Assembly: GCA_025358305.1 (NCBI GenBank)
Contig: JANYJZ010000033.1
Location: 124,001 to 188,000 of the forward strand
Length of the DNA: 64,000 nt
From: Ignavibacteriota bacterium
GTDB lineage: Bacteria > Bacteroidota > Ignavibacteria > UBA10030 > SZUA-254
Reading direction: 5' to 3'
Shown here one piece after another: positions 29,151-38,322 of the stretch (position 1 is the first letter of the stretch; each line of letters opens with the position of its first letter). A program made the translations under genes and the position numbers. The notes below the pieces were generated by a model. It worked only from the letters and a program-made list of their open reading frames with translations, did no database searches and had not been told where the DNA came from.

Positions 29151-30980
29151 TCATCGTGCCGGCTCGGCCGGCCACGCGGCCGGCTGCAAGATGCGGGCGA
29201 CGGGGTAGAGCATGACATGGTCATCCCAGTAGGGGGACCGTTCGTAAAAGAAATTGAGCTTCGCCCCCGGGCTGTGCGCGAACGCCGTGTCAGCGGCGAT
29301 CTTCGCGTCGAACTCGCGCCGCAAGGCCGGGTCGGCGGCGAGCATCTTTTCCGCCATGGGCTCCAAGACGTAGTCCTCGCCGTATTCCTTCTGCTCGAAG
29401 GCCGCGTCGAAGAACCCCCACGAGGCGAACGAATCGGGCGCCTTCGGTTCGAGGGCGTGGAGGAGGACGCGCGCCGCCTTCTGGTTGAGCCGCGCCACGA
29501 TCGTCCCCTTGGGGAACGAGCGCTTCGCCCGAAACGCCGTGGCGGTGAAGGTGACGGGATGGCGCCCTTCAAAGGGTTCCTTCTGCCACGCTGCGTTCGA
29601 GAACCGGTAGAACTCCGCTTCGGTCTCGACCGGCGCGGTGAGGCGTTCGAGCCGCACGCCGTGGAGCTTGAGCCGGGCGACGACCGCTTCCCACGCCGGC
29701 GGGATGAAATAAGCGGCCGGCGGGGTCACTGTCACGGTCGCGGCGATGGAGTCGTAGCGCGGGACGTCGGCCTCGAACGGCTCCTTCGTGTAGGTGATCC
29801 GGGTCTTGCCGGAGATCGGGCTGTCGTCGTTCTTCTGACGGAACCCCTGGAAATGCATCGTCTGGTTCGCCACCGGGACCGAAGCGAACTGGAGCGGGAA
29901 CGTCGGGCCGAGCCCGGCCGCTGTTTCGGCGTCCGCTTGGCGCACGGCGCTCCGCAGAGCTTCGGCATCCTTCTGGAGAAACCGCAAGGTTCCGTCGATG
30001 AGCCGGTAGGTCGCCTCGACGCGCTTCTTGTAGTCCTTCAGCATATGCGTCTCGATGAGGAGCCCCGGGCGGTTGTGGAGCGACGCGTACGCGGTCGAGA
30101 AGCGCGGCGCGGCCGCCCCTCCTATGACCCCCTTCGTCGGGTCCGTGTCGTCCTTCAGAAAGATGTAGGGCACGACCGCCACGCCGTTCTTGGTCTGTCC
30201 CGGCATCACGCCGGGGAGGTACCGGTCGAGGATCCAAGACCGCACGGGCGCTGCGACGTTGTCGTGGGACTCGATGGAATATGTCGCCACGTGCTGGAAG
30301 TCCGCTCCGTCGGTCACGTGGGCGTCGATGAAGAAATCAGGCATCCAGGCGTTGAAGAGTTTGAGCCAGGCCTGGGTCTCTGGCGCGTCGGCCTTCATGT
30401 AGTCCCGGTTGAGGTTGAGATTTTGCGCCGTCACGCGCCATCCCATCTCCTCCGGGCCGGTCTGGTTGATCCGGTTGAACTTGCCGAAGCGTTCATGGCC
30501 GTCGACGTTGTAGATCGGGATGATGAGGAGGATGACGTGGTCGAGGAGCGAGGCCTTCGTCTTGGTGACCGCGATGTCCCTCAGGAGCATGAGGCATGCG
30601 TCCTTGCCGTCGATCTCGCCGGCATGGATGCCGTTTTGGACGAGGACGACCGCCTTGTCGCTCTTCGCCGCCGCGCTGGGCGTGAACGCCCGTTCCTTCG
30701 AGGCGATGATGAGCGGGAGATCGCGCCCCTCGGGGCTGCGGCCGAAGCTCTCCACGTGGATCCACGGCGACGCCTTCTCGAGCCGACGCGCGTACGCCAT
30801 CGTCTCGGCGTAGCGCGGCGTGCGCTTGTAGCCGCTGAGTTCATAGTCCGTGAGCCATTTCTTCGCCGAGGGCTGCGCACTCCCCGCCACCATGCACAGG
30901 AGCAGCGCGAGCGCCGCGGCGCAGGCGCGCCGGAACAAAGGCATGCCGCGGAAGCGGCCTGGAGAATGTACCAGCGTCAT
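29151..30980 (-). CDS. M14 family zinc carboxypeptidase
   Basis: WIHVESFGRSPEGRDLPLIIAS; NGIHAGEIDGKDA (HxxE); FIDAHVTDG. True start about 30980 (ATGA overlap with the M64 gene), not the 1096-aa ORF start. Confidence 0.88.
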   Translation of the reverse strand: MTLVHSPGRFRGMPLFRRACAAALALLLCMVAGSAQPSAKKWLTDYELSGYKRTPRYAETMAYARRLEKASPWIHVESFGRSPEGRDLPLIIASKERAFTPSAAAKSDKAVVLVQNGIHAGEIDGKDACLMLLRDIAVTKTKASLLDHVILLIIPIYNVDGHERFGKFNRINQTGPEEMGWRVTAQNLNLNRDYMKADAPETQAWLKLFNAWMPDFFIDAHVTDGADFQHVATYSIESHDNVAAPVRSWILDRYLPGVMPGQTKNGVAVVPYIFLKDDTDPTKGVIGGAAAPRFSTAYASLHNRPGLLIETHMLKDYKKRVEATYRLIDGTLRFLQKDAEALRSAVRQADAETAAGLGPTFPLQFASVPVANQTMHFQGFRQKNDDSPISGKTRITYTKEPFEADVPRYDSIAATVTVTPPAAYFIPPAWEAVVARLKLHGVRLERLTAPVETEAEFYRFSNAAWQKEPFEGRHPVTFTATAFRAKRSFPKGTIVARLNQKAARVLLHALEPKAPDSFASWGFFDAAFEQKEYGEDYVLEPMAEKMLAADPALRREFDAKIAADTAFAHSPGAKLNFFYERSPYWDDHVMLYPVARILQPAAWPAEPAR

Positions 30981-32410
30981 TTGGAATAGAAGTCGATGAC
31001 GCGGCGGATCGCGGCCGAGCAGACCGGATCGAAGTCCACGAGGCTCAGGGAGAACATTCGGCAATCGATCGCCGGGCGGTAGATGCCCGCCGACACGTAG
31101 CCGGCTCCTTCGAACGCGCCGACCTTGCCGGCGTAGGCGTTGGTCTTCAGGAGGTTCTGTTCCGCCTGGTAGAGGGGTTCGCGCTTCGCATAGTAGTCCG
31201 CTGCGAGGCGGTCGAGCTTGCCGCGCTCGCGGCCGAGGCTGTCGTACGCCGTCTTCTCCCACGGCGTCGGAAGCGGGGTCGCGGGATCGACGAAGCTCTT
31301 CCATTTCAGATGGGCCTTGTCGGTGAGCGCCGTCAAATTCGGCTCCCAGGGCTCCACCCCCTTCTGGTAAAAGTCGTTGTAGGATACCTGCGAACTGTAG
31401 TACTCGTCCCCGAGCCCGCCGAACGAATGGCCGAACTCGTGGACGTAGACGTAATCCATCTGCCACTCCTTCCCTTTCGCGTCGGAGATGGCGAAGCAGG
31501 TCGTGTAGAGGTTGTAGATCCCGCCGCCGCCGTACCGGTTGTCGTTGATGAGGATGAGCATGAAGTCGTACGGCGCGGCCGACGCGATGTCGCGCAGGGT
31601 GCGGTTCTCCTCCGTCAGGACGTAGCGAGCGGAGCCGAACGTGTTGTACGTAAAGCCGAGCGCGGAGTTCTTCCAGACGTTCTTGTCGGGCTTGTCGATG
31701 CCGGAATCCCGAGAGGCCACCTCGATCGTCCAGACGTTGAAGTCGTCCTTGCGCTCCTTGAAGGGACTCGTGGAGAACATGACCTCGTTGAAGTGCCGGG
31801 CGTCCTTGCGGAACTTCTCCATGTCTTCCGCGCGGTACCCGTCGCCGAGGATGAGGATGTCCACCTTGTCGTGCGGCGAGCCGCGCTTGACGATCGGCAC
31901 GACCGGAAAGAGCGCTTCGCGCTTCTCGCGGCGGATCTCGACGGAGTTCCTCGGGTCGATGACGGTCGAGAAGACCTCGTGGAAGTCCATCTTCTTGTCC
32001 CGGCGGCTGATCGTCACCTGAACGGGGTTCACGGGCATCGGCATCCGGACCGATTCGTGGAACGTGCGGTAGACGCCCGCGAGCGCCTCGTCGGTGCTCT
32101 GCCACTCGTTGAAGTAGGAGGAGAACCCGCGTGAAAAGATGAGTTCGGCGGTGCCGCGGTCGTAGACCCGGACGATGTACTCTCCGAGATTGAGCGTGTC
32201 GATGAGCTGCCGGAGGCTGCCCGCCCACGGGCCGTCGTCGATGGCCTTCTCCAGGCTGATGGTCTCGGTCCCCTTCGTTCCGGTGTGGTAGTAATCCACG
32301 CGCAGGGTGGCGTCGGTGAAATACCGATCGAAGACCGAGGACCGCCCGAACGCGAAGGCGGCGGCGAGGAACGTCAGGAGAATGAGGGAACGCGGTCGAA
32401 GTGATATCAT
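30977..32410 (-). CDS. M64 family (IgA peptidase-like) metallopeptidase
   Basis: VDILILGDGYRAEDMEKFRKDARHF; YVHEFGHSFGGLGDEYY (HExxHxxxGLxDE). Confidence 0.92.
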   Translation of the reverse strand: MISLRPRSLILLTFLAAAFAFGRSSVFDRYFTDATLRVDYYHTGTKGTETISLEKAIDDGPWAGSLRQLIDTLNLGEYIVRVYDRGTAELIFSRGFSSYFNEWQSTDEALAGVYRTFHESVRMPMPVNPVQVTISRRDKKMDFHEVFSTVIDPRNSVEIRREKREALFPVVPIVKRGSPHDKVDILILGDGYRAEDMEKFRKDARHFNEVMFSTSPFKERKDDFNVWTIEVASRDSGIDKPDKNVWKNSALGFTYNTFGSARYVLTEENRTLRDIASAAPYDFMLILINDNRYGGGGIYNLYTTCFAISDAKGKEWQMDYVYVHEFGHSFGGLGDEYYSSQVSYNDFYQKGVEPWEPNLTALTDKAHLKWKSFVDPATPLPTPWEKTAYDSLGRERGKLDRLAADYYAKREPLYQAEQNLLKTNAYAGKVGAFEGAGYVSAGIYRPAIDCRMFSLSLVDFDPVCSAAIRRVIDFYSK

Positions 32411-32456
32411 AGGGAAATCCCTTTTGCGTGAGTGCGGTCAAGGAACATGGGAGCGA

Positions 32457-32591
32457 TCAGCGCACGATGAAGAACAGGACGAGCGCGATGATCGTACAGA
32501 GTACAAGGAACGCGAGCAGCTTCGAGAAGAACCAGAGGACCTTCAAGGGGAACCAGATCGGGAAGAACAGGATCTTCAGGAAGGTCTTCAT
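32457..32591 (-). CDS. 44-aa hydrophobic small protein, not in the ORF track
   Basis: Manual minus-strand translation: [44 protein letters not shown]; lies between pspC and the M64 gene. Confidence 0.6.
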   Translation of the reverse strand: MKTFLKILFFPIWFPLKVLWFFSKLLAFLVLCTIIALVLFFIVR

Positions 32592-32622
32592 ATGGGGTTC
32601 TTTTTGGGCACCGCCGTCGGAT

Positions 32623-32808
32623 CTACCGTTCCGGGATCACCCACCAGCAGATGAGGTAGGCGATGAAGAACGGAATGATCCCCGTGATGATCCCCACGAT
32701 GAGCACGACGAGACGGATGACCGTCGGATCGACGTCCATCGCGTCGCCAATTCCGCCGCAGACGCCGGCAATTTTTCGGTTTTCTTTCGATCGGAAGAGA
32801 CGCGTCAT
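32623..32808 (-). CDS. PspC domain protein
   Basis: [61 protein letters not shown]. Confidence 0.92.
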   Translation of the reverse strand: MTRLFRSKENRKIAGVCGGIGDAMDVDPTVIRLVVLIVGIITGIIPFFIAYLICWWVIPER

Positions 32809-32839
32809 GGTCGCACAGTCGTAGGGGATGCCTGTGCCA

Positions 32840-32867
32840 AATATACGAACATTCCCGCGATATTCAA
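32840..32867 (-). promoter_or_regulatory. Sigma70-like promoter for pspC
   Basis: Minus strand TTGAAT-16 nt-TATATT. Confidence 0.5.
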
Positions 32868-32967
32868 ATCGCACGGAATCGTTTTTTTTCCTATCTTTTG
32901 GTGCGTGAGGGCCGGAATCGGCTCCGCGGCGCGCGACGTTTGCACCACTGATGAAGGAAGCATCCCC

Positions 32968-34215
32968 ATGAACATACTCGTCCTGAATTGCGGCTCATCC
33001 AGCGTCAAGTTCCAGCTCATCCAGACCGACATGGACAGGATCGAACACAACAGCGACCGGACGCTCGCCGGCGGCATCATCGAGCGGGTGGGCAGCCAGT
33101 CCCTCATCACGTTCCAGTCTACCGGACAGCAGAAGGTGCGCCAGGCGCTCCCCCTGCGCGACCACCGTAGCGCGCTCGACTACCTCCTTCGGTGGGTGAT
33201 CTCCCCCGAGTCGAAGATCAAGGACATCAACTCCCTCGCCGACATCCACGCCGTGGGACACCGCGTCGTCCACGGCGGCGAGAAGTTCACGATGTCCGTC
33301 CGGGTCGATGACGCCGTCATCGAACAGATCGAGGACAGCATCGACCTCGCGCCGCTGCACAACCCGGCGAACCTCAAGGGGATCATGGCCGCCCGGGAGC
33401 TCCTCGGACCCGGCGTGCCCCAAGTTGCGGTCTTTGACACGGCGTTCCATTCGACGATGCCCGAGGAGTCGTACCTCTACGCCATCCCGTACCAGTTCTA
33501 CCGCCGGCATCGCATCCGCCGGTACGGATTCCACGGCACGTCGCACCGATACGTCGCGTACCGGTACCGCACGCTCCTCGGGATCGACCGCGAGAAGGTG
33601 AACGTCATCACCCTCCATCTCGGCAACGGCTGCTCCGCGTGCGCGATTCGCGGCGGCGAGTCGATGGACACCTCGATGGGGCTCACCCCCCTCGAAGGGC
33701 TCGTCATGGGGACGCGCGGCGGCGACATCGACCCGTCGATCATCGACTTCATCCACCACAAGGAGGGGATGACCCTCTCGGAGATCGACACCGTCCTCAA
33801 CAAGCAGTCGGGCCTCCTCGGCATCTCGGGGCTCACGAACGACATGCGCGAACTCCTCGACGAGGAACGGGAGAAGCAGGACCGCCGCGCGAAGCTTGCC
33901 ATCACGATATTCTGCACGCGCGTGAAGAAGTACATCGGGGCGTATCTCGCGGAGATGGGAGGAGCGGACGCGGTCATTTTCACCGGAGGGATCGGGGAGA
34001 ACAGCGCTGTCATCCGGGACCGTATCTGCGAGGGACTCGCGTGGATGGGGCTCGCGCTCGACAAGGAGAAGAACGCGGCGCTCGTCAGCGGTAAAGAAGG
34101 AGAGATCAGCGCCCAAGGCTCGAAGCTCCGGGCGTTCGTCATACCGACGAACGAGGAACTTCTCATCGCCCGAGATACGCTCAGGACGATCACGAACGCG
34201 CCTCGGCGCTGGTAG
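32968..34215 (+). CDS. ackA: Acetate kinase
   Basis: [104 protein letters not shown]. Confidence 0.97.
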   Translation: MNILVLNCGSSSVKFQLIQTDMDRIEHNSDRTLAGGIIERVGSQSLITFQSTGQQKVRQALPLRDHRSALDYLLRWVISPESKIKDINSLADIHAVGHRVVHGGEKFTMSVRVDDAVIEQIEDSIDLAPLHNPANLKGIMAARELLGPGVPQVAVFDTAFHSTMPEESYLYAIPYQFYRRHRIRRYGFHGTSHRYVAYRYRTLLGIDREKVNVITLHLGNGCSACAIRGGESMDTSMGLTPLEGLVMGTRGGDIDPSIIDFIHHKEGMTLSEIDTVLNKQSGLLGISGLTNDMRELLDEEREKQDRRAKLAITIFCTRVKKYIGAYLAEMGGADAVIFTGGIGENSAVIRDRICEGLAWMGLALDKEKNAALVSGKEGEISAQGSKLRAFVIPTNEELLIARDTLRTITNAPRRW

Positions 34216-34221
34216 GGGCGG

Positions 34222-34932
34222 CTAGAGCCCCGCGAGCGTCTTGAGCTTCCGGACCTCGTTCGTGGAGAGATGCCGCCAGGCGCTCCGCTTGAGACCCTCG
34301 TACGTGAGCCCGGCGTAGGCGACCCGGTCGAGCTTCGCGACGTGGTACCCGAGCGCCTCAAACATCCTATGAACCTGGCGGTTGCGCCCCTCGTGGATGA
34401 CGACGCCCACCACTTTGTTCTTCCCTCCCTGCAGCAGAAGGATCTCGGCGGGTTTCGTCTTGCCGTCGGAGAGCCGTATCCCAGCCGAGAGCTTCGCGAC
34501 GTGTTCGGCCGTCAAGGGCTGGTCGAGCGTCACCTGGTAGGCCTTCTTCACCTCGTGGCTCGGATGCATGAGCCGGTTCGCGAACTCGCCGTCGTTCGTC
34601 AGGAGGAGGACACCCGTCGTATGCCGGTCGAGCCTGCCGACCGGAAAGACCCTCTCTCTCACCTTTACGTAGTCCATGACCGTCGCCCTGCCGCGCTCGT
34701 CGCTCGCGGTCGTGATGCAGTCGTGCGGCTTGTTGAAGAGAATGTAGACCATGTCGTCAAGGATCACGACCTGCTTTCCGTCGACGAACACTTTGTCCTT
34801 CGCCGGATCGACCCGGACGCCGAGGCTTGCCACGACGACGCCGTTGACCTTCACCCTCCCCTCTTCCATGAGCTCGTCCGCCTTGCGCCGGGAGGTCAGG
34901 CCTGCCGTCGCGAGGAACTTGTTGAGGCGCAT
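34222..34932 (-). CDS. RsuA/RluB-family 16S/23S rRNA pseudouridine synthase
   Basis: S4 domain MRLNKFLATAGLTSRRKADELMEEGRVKVNG; VGRLDRHTTGVLLLTNDGEFANRLMHPSHEVKKAYQV; EGRNRQVHRMFEALGY. Confidence 0.93.
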   Translation of the reverse strand: MRLNKFLATAGLTSRRKADELMEEGRVKVNGVVVASLGVRVDPAKDKVFVDGKQVVILDDMVYILFNKPHDCITTASDERGRATVMDYVKVRERVFPVGRLDRHTTGVLLLTNDGEFANRLMHPSHEVKKAYQVTLDQPLTAEHVAKLSAGIRLSDGKTKPAEILLLQGGKNKVVGVVIHEGRNRQVHRMFEALGYHVAKLDRVAYAGLTYEGLKRSAWRHLSTNEVRKLKTLAGL

Positions 34933-35055
34933 GCCTGTGGCGCCGGCGCCGGAGGAAACGGTTGGAGGTGGTCGTCGATGGGTCGGGGACATACGATTAT
35001 CGCCTTACGGAAAGGAGTGGAGAGAGAAAACGGCGTCTCAATGGAATGGGAGCAA

Positions 35056-35805
35056 TCAGGAGATCGCGCCCGCATCTGCGGGGGGCGGAGGGACGGCGGG
35101 CTCTTCCGGCACGGCAGGAAGTTCCTGAAGGATGCCGGACTCGCTCACGACCGTCTTCCCGAGCGTCTCTTCGATCTCCTCGTCGGTCTTGCCCATGCGC
35201 TTGAGGAGCTCTTTTTCCATCTCGAAGCCCTGGTCCGCCATGATCTCCTCGATCTCGCGCGGTTTCGGGAGCTCCGAGAGGTCGTTGAGACCGAAATGCT
35301 TCAGGAACTCCGATGTCGTCCCGTAGAGAAGCGGACGGCCGGCGGTGGCGGACCGGCCGACGATGGTGACGAGTCCGCGTTCCATGAGTTTTGAGATGGC
35401 GTAGTCCGCGTTGACGCCGCGGATCGCCTCGACCTCAGGTTTCGTGACGGGCTGCTTATACGCGATGACCGAGAGGGTCTCGATGGTGGCCTGGGTGAGC
35501 TTCCGTTTCGCCTTCTCCTTCACCATGCGGCCGAGCCAGTCGGCGAATTCGGGCATGGTGGCGAACTGGAACCCGCCCGCGACCTGGATGATCCGGAACG
35601 AACGGCCCTGCTGCACGTACGTGCCGTTGAGCTCCCGGATGACGCCGAGGACCTCGTCCTCCTTCATCCGGATGCGCGGTCCTGCGTGCTCCGAGGAGCC
35701 AAGGATGTCCATGATCTGGCGGATCGTCAGGGGCTCATCCGAACCGAAGATGAGCGCTTCGACGATGTGGCGCTTGCTTTCGACGAGCGGGGTGAGGTCG
35801 CTCAT
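35056..35805 (-). CDS. scpB: Segregation and condensation protein B
   Basis: KRHIVEALIFGSDEPLTIRQI; ETLSVIAYKQPVTKPEVEAIRGVNADYAISKLMERGLV. Confidence 0.93.
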   Translation of the reverse strand: MSDLTPLVESKRHIVEALIFGSDEPLTIRQIMDILGSSEHAGPRIRMKEDEVLGVIRELNGTYVQQGRSFRIIQVAGGFQFATMPEFADWLGRMVKEKAKRKLTQATIETLSVIAYKQPVTKPEVEAIRGVNADYAISKLMERGLVTIVGRSATAGRPLLYGTTSEFLKHFGLNDLSELPKPREIEEIMADQGFEMEKELLKRMGKTDEEIEETLGKTVVSESGILQELPAVPEEPAVPPPPADAGAIS

Positions 35806-36527
35806 GCGGGGATCCCTGTCACCTTGTAGATGATGAAATCGTCCTCGTGGTCTGCGACCCGGAGGGCGATGATCTTATTTTTGACCATTTCGAGCATGGC
35901 GATGATGGTGACAATGATACGGATTTTCTCGGTCATATGCGAGACCAGCTCGAAAAAAGTCACGGAACTCTTGAACCGGAAGACGTCGGCGATGTAGCTC
36001 ATCTGCTCGTCGATCGTCACGTTGAGAAGCTCGACGTCGTGGTAGATCTTCTTCGGGGCGCTGTCGAGGACCTTCTTGAACGAAGCGATGAGGTTGAATA
36101 TCGTGACGCTCTTGAGGCTCTCTTCCCGGTCCTCGAGGGTCACCGTACGCGCGTCCGACCCGAACCCCTGGCGGTAGAAGAGCTTCACCGACTCGTCCTC
36201 GAGCCGGGAGAGCACGGCGCTCGCCTCCTTGTACCGCTTGTATTCCAGAAGCCGCCGGACGAGTTCCGCGCGCGGGTCCGCTTCCTCCTCCTCGGTTCCT
36301 TCCTGGGGGAGGAGCATCCGCACCTTGATGTGCATGAGCTCGGCGGCCATGACGATGAAGTCGCCGGCCACCTCGAGGTCGAGTTCCGTCATGTAATGGA
36401 GGTATTCCAGGAACTCCTTCGTGATCCGCGAGATGGGGATATCGTAGATATCAAGCTCATCGCGCTTGATGAAGAAGAGGAGGAGATCGAGGGGGCCCTC
36501 GAATTCCGAGAGTTTTACGCGGTACAT
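35802..36527 (-). CDS. scpA: Segregation and condensation protein A
   Basis: MYRVKLSEFEGPLDLLLFFIKRDELDIYDIPISRITKEFLEYL; overlaps scpB by 4 bp. Confidence 0.93.
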   Translation of the reverse strand: MYRVKLSEFEGPLDLLLFFIKRDELDIYDIPISRITKEFLEYLHYMTELDLEVAGDFIVMAAELMHIKVRMLLPQEGTEEEEADPRAELVRRLLEYKRYKEASAVLSRLEDESVKLFYRQGFGSDARTVTLEDREESLKSVTIFNLIASFKKVLDSAPKKIYHDVELLNVTIDEQMSYIADVFRFKSSVTFFELVSHMTEKIRIIVTIIAMLEMVKNKIIALRVADHEDDFIIYKVTGIPA

Positions 36528-36618
36528 GCCGTCCGCGAGGTTTGTGGCGTGGTTCTCATTCGAGGGTAAAATAACGCAATTCGGAGAAAGATACAAGCCC
36601 CGCTCCGCACGACACCGG

Positions 36619-37599
36619 TCACCCCAAGCCCATCGAGGCGTGGACCTCGCGCATCGTTTCGGTGGCAACGAGCTTGGCCTTCGCCTCGCCGGCGTGGAGG
36701 ACCTGCTTCACCTCTTCCGGGTGCGCCTCGAAATGCGCGCGCCGCAGCCGGATCGGGGCGAGGTGGGCGGCGATGCGCTCCGCCACCCGGAGCTTGCAGT
36801 CGACGCATCCAAGGGCGCCCGTCCGACAATCCGCGTCGATCGAGGGGGTTTCGGCGGCGTTGAACTTCTGATGGTAAGTGAAAATAAGGCAGATCTCGGG
36901 CCGGCCCGGGTCCCCGCGCCGCTTCTTCTCCGGGTCGGTCACGGCCGTCTTCACCCGTTTGGCGATCTCCTCCGGGGAGTCCGAGAGGAGGATCGTGTTC
37001 CCGGCGGATTTGCTCATCTTCATGCTGCCGTCCAGGCCGGGGAGCCGGGCGAACTTCGTCAGTTTCGCTTCGGGCTCGGGAAAGACCCGACCGTACTGCG
37101 TGTTGAACCGCCGCGCGATCTCGCGCGTGATCTCGACATGGGGGACCTGGTCCTCCCCGACGGGTACGACCTCGCCTTTATATAAAAGAATGTCGGCGGC
37201 CTGGAGGACCGGGTATCCCAAGTGGCCGTAGGAGATGTTCTCGATGTGGAGGTCCCTGACCTGGTCCTTCACGGTCGGGTTGCGTTCGAGCCGGGCGCTC
37301 GTGATGAGCATGGAAAACAGGAGATGGAGTTCGGTGTGCTCCTTGATCTGGCTTTGCCGAAACACCGGGCTCTTCGCCGGGTCGATGCCGGCCGCGAGCC
37401 AGTCGACGAGCATGTCCAAGGAATGCTCCTCGATGCCCCTCGAATCGGGGTTCGTCGTCAGGGCGTGGTAGTCCGCGATGAGGTGGTAGTTCTCGTAGGT
37501 GTCCTGGAGCGCGACCCAGTTCTCCAGCGCGCCGACCAAATGGCCGATATGGAGCCTGCCGGTCGGCCGCATACCGCTCAGGATTCGTTTCTTGGTCAT
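36619..37599 (-). CDS. trpS: Tryptophanyl-tRNA synthetase
   Basis: ILSGMRPTGRLHIGHLVGALENWV; PVLQAADILLYKGEVVPVGEDQVPHVEITREIARRFN; KMSKSAGNTILLSD. Confidence 0.97.
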   Translation of the reverse strand: MTKKRILSGMRPTGRLHIGHLVGALENWVALQDTYENYHLIADYHALTTNPDSRGIEEHSLDMLVDWLAAGIDPAKSPVFRQSQIKEHTELHLLFSMLITSARLERNPTVKDQVRDLHIENISYGHLGYPVLQAADILLYKGEVVPVGEDQVPHVEITREIARRFNTQYGRVFPEPEAKLTKFARLPGLDGSMKMSKSAGNTILLSDSPEEIAKRVKTAVTDPEKKRRGDPGRPEICLIFTYHQKFNAAETPSIDADCRTGALGCVDCKLRVAERIAAHLAPIRLRRAHFEAHPEEVKQVLHAGEAKAKLVATETMREVHASMGLG

Positions 37600-37669
37600 G
37601 AGAGTGGAATGTGTGGAGAGTGGATGTAAGGGAACGCCCGGATCGACCGCACGCCGTGGGACGGCACGG

Positions 37670-38161
37670 TCAGTTCATGAAGAGGTACGGCTTCCATCGT
37701 TCGTCGATGTTGCCCACGAAGTGCCGGATAAAGGTGACGTGGTTCGGCTTGATCGGCGTCCGGTGAAGCTTCATGTGGGCGTCCTCCGGTGTGCGGCTCC
37801 CTTTGCGGTTGTTGCACTGCACGCAGGCCGTGACGAGGTTCTCCCAGGTGTCCTCCCCGCCGCGCATCTTCGGCATGATGTGGTCGACCGTGAGGGTGAC
37901 GTCCCCCCTCCCGCAATACTGGCACCGGTGCCCGTCGCGCCGCAGGATGTTCTTCCGGGAAAGGATGATCTTCTTGTAGGGGATGTGGATGTAGACACTC
38001 AGGCGGACAATGCTCGGGAACGGCATGGACATCGAGACTGAGTGGACCTTTCTTCCTCGGTATTCCTCAATCAATTCCGCCTTTCCTAAGTAGAGAAGGA
38101 CGATCGCTTTCTTGACGTTGCAAACGCTCATCGGCTCGTAGTTCTGGCTCAGGATGAGCAC
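37670..38161 (-). CDS. HNH endonuclease family protein
   Basis: HRCQYCGRGDVTLTVDHIMPKMRGGEDTWENLVTACVQCNNRKGSRTP. Confidence 0.9.
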   Translation of the reverse strand: MLILSQNYEPMSVCNVKKAIVLLYLGKAELIEEYRGRKVHSVSMSMPFPSIVRLSVYIHIPYKKIILSRKNILRRDGHRCQYCGRGDVTLTVDHIMPKMRGGEDTWENLVTACVQCNNRKGSRTPEDAHMKLHRTPIKPNHVTFIRHFVGNIDERWKPYLFMN

Positions 38162-38274
38162 CTTGCTGTTGAGCTTTCCGTTTACACCGGGGTGATAGAA
38201 CGAACTGAAGACGTAGATCCTTTCTGCTTTTTAGGCCGTTAAGACGCATTCACAACGCGTGAGTATTCTAAAAA

Positions 38275-38303
38275 AATATAAAGCAATTTTCTCCGTTTGT
38301 CAA
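38275..38303 (-). promoter_or_regulatory. Near-consensus sigma70-like promoter for the HNH gene
   Basis: Minus strand TTGACA-17 nt-TATATT in an AT-rich patch. Confidence 0.75.
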
Positions 38304-38322
38304 GAGGGACACCGAAAAGCCC

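Noticed and set aside
26815-29208. 797-aa plus-strand ORF antisense to the S9 peptidase
   Set aside because: Arg/Val/Glu-rich translation with no family signature; the opposite strand encodes a clear S9 peptidase. High GC generates long antisense open frames.
29151-32441. Single 1096-aa ORF as one giant protein
   Set aside because: Only the C-terminal ~610 aa resemble a protein (M14); the N-terminal part is out-of-frame sequence over the real M64 gene. True start is about 30980.
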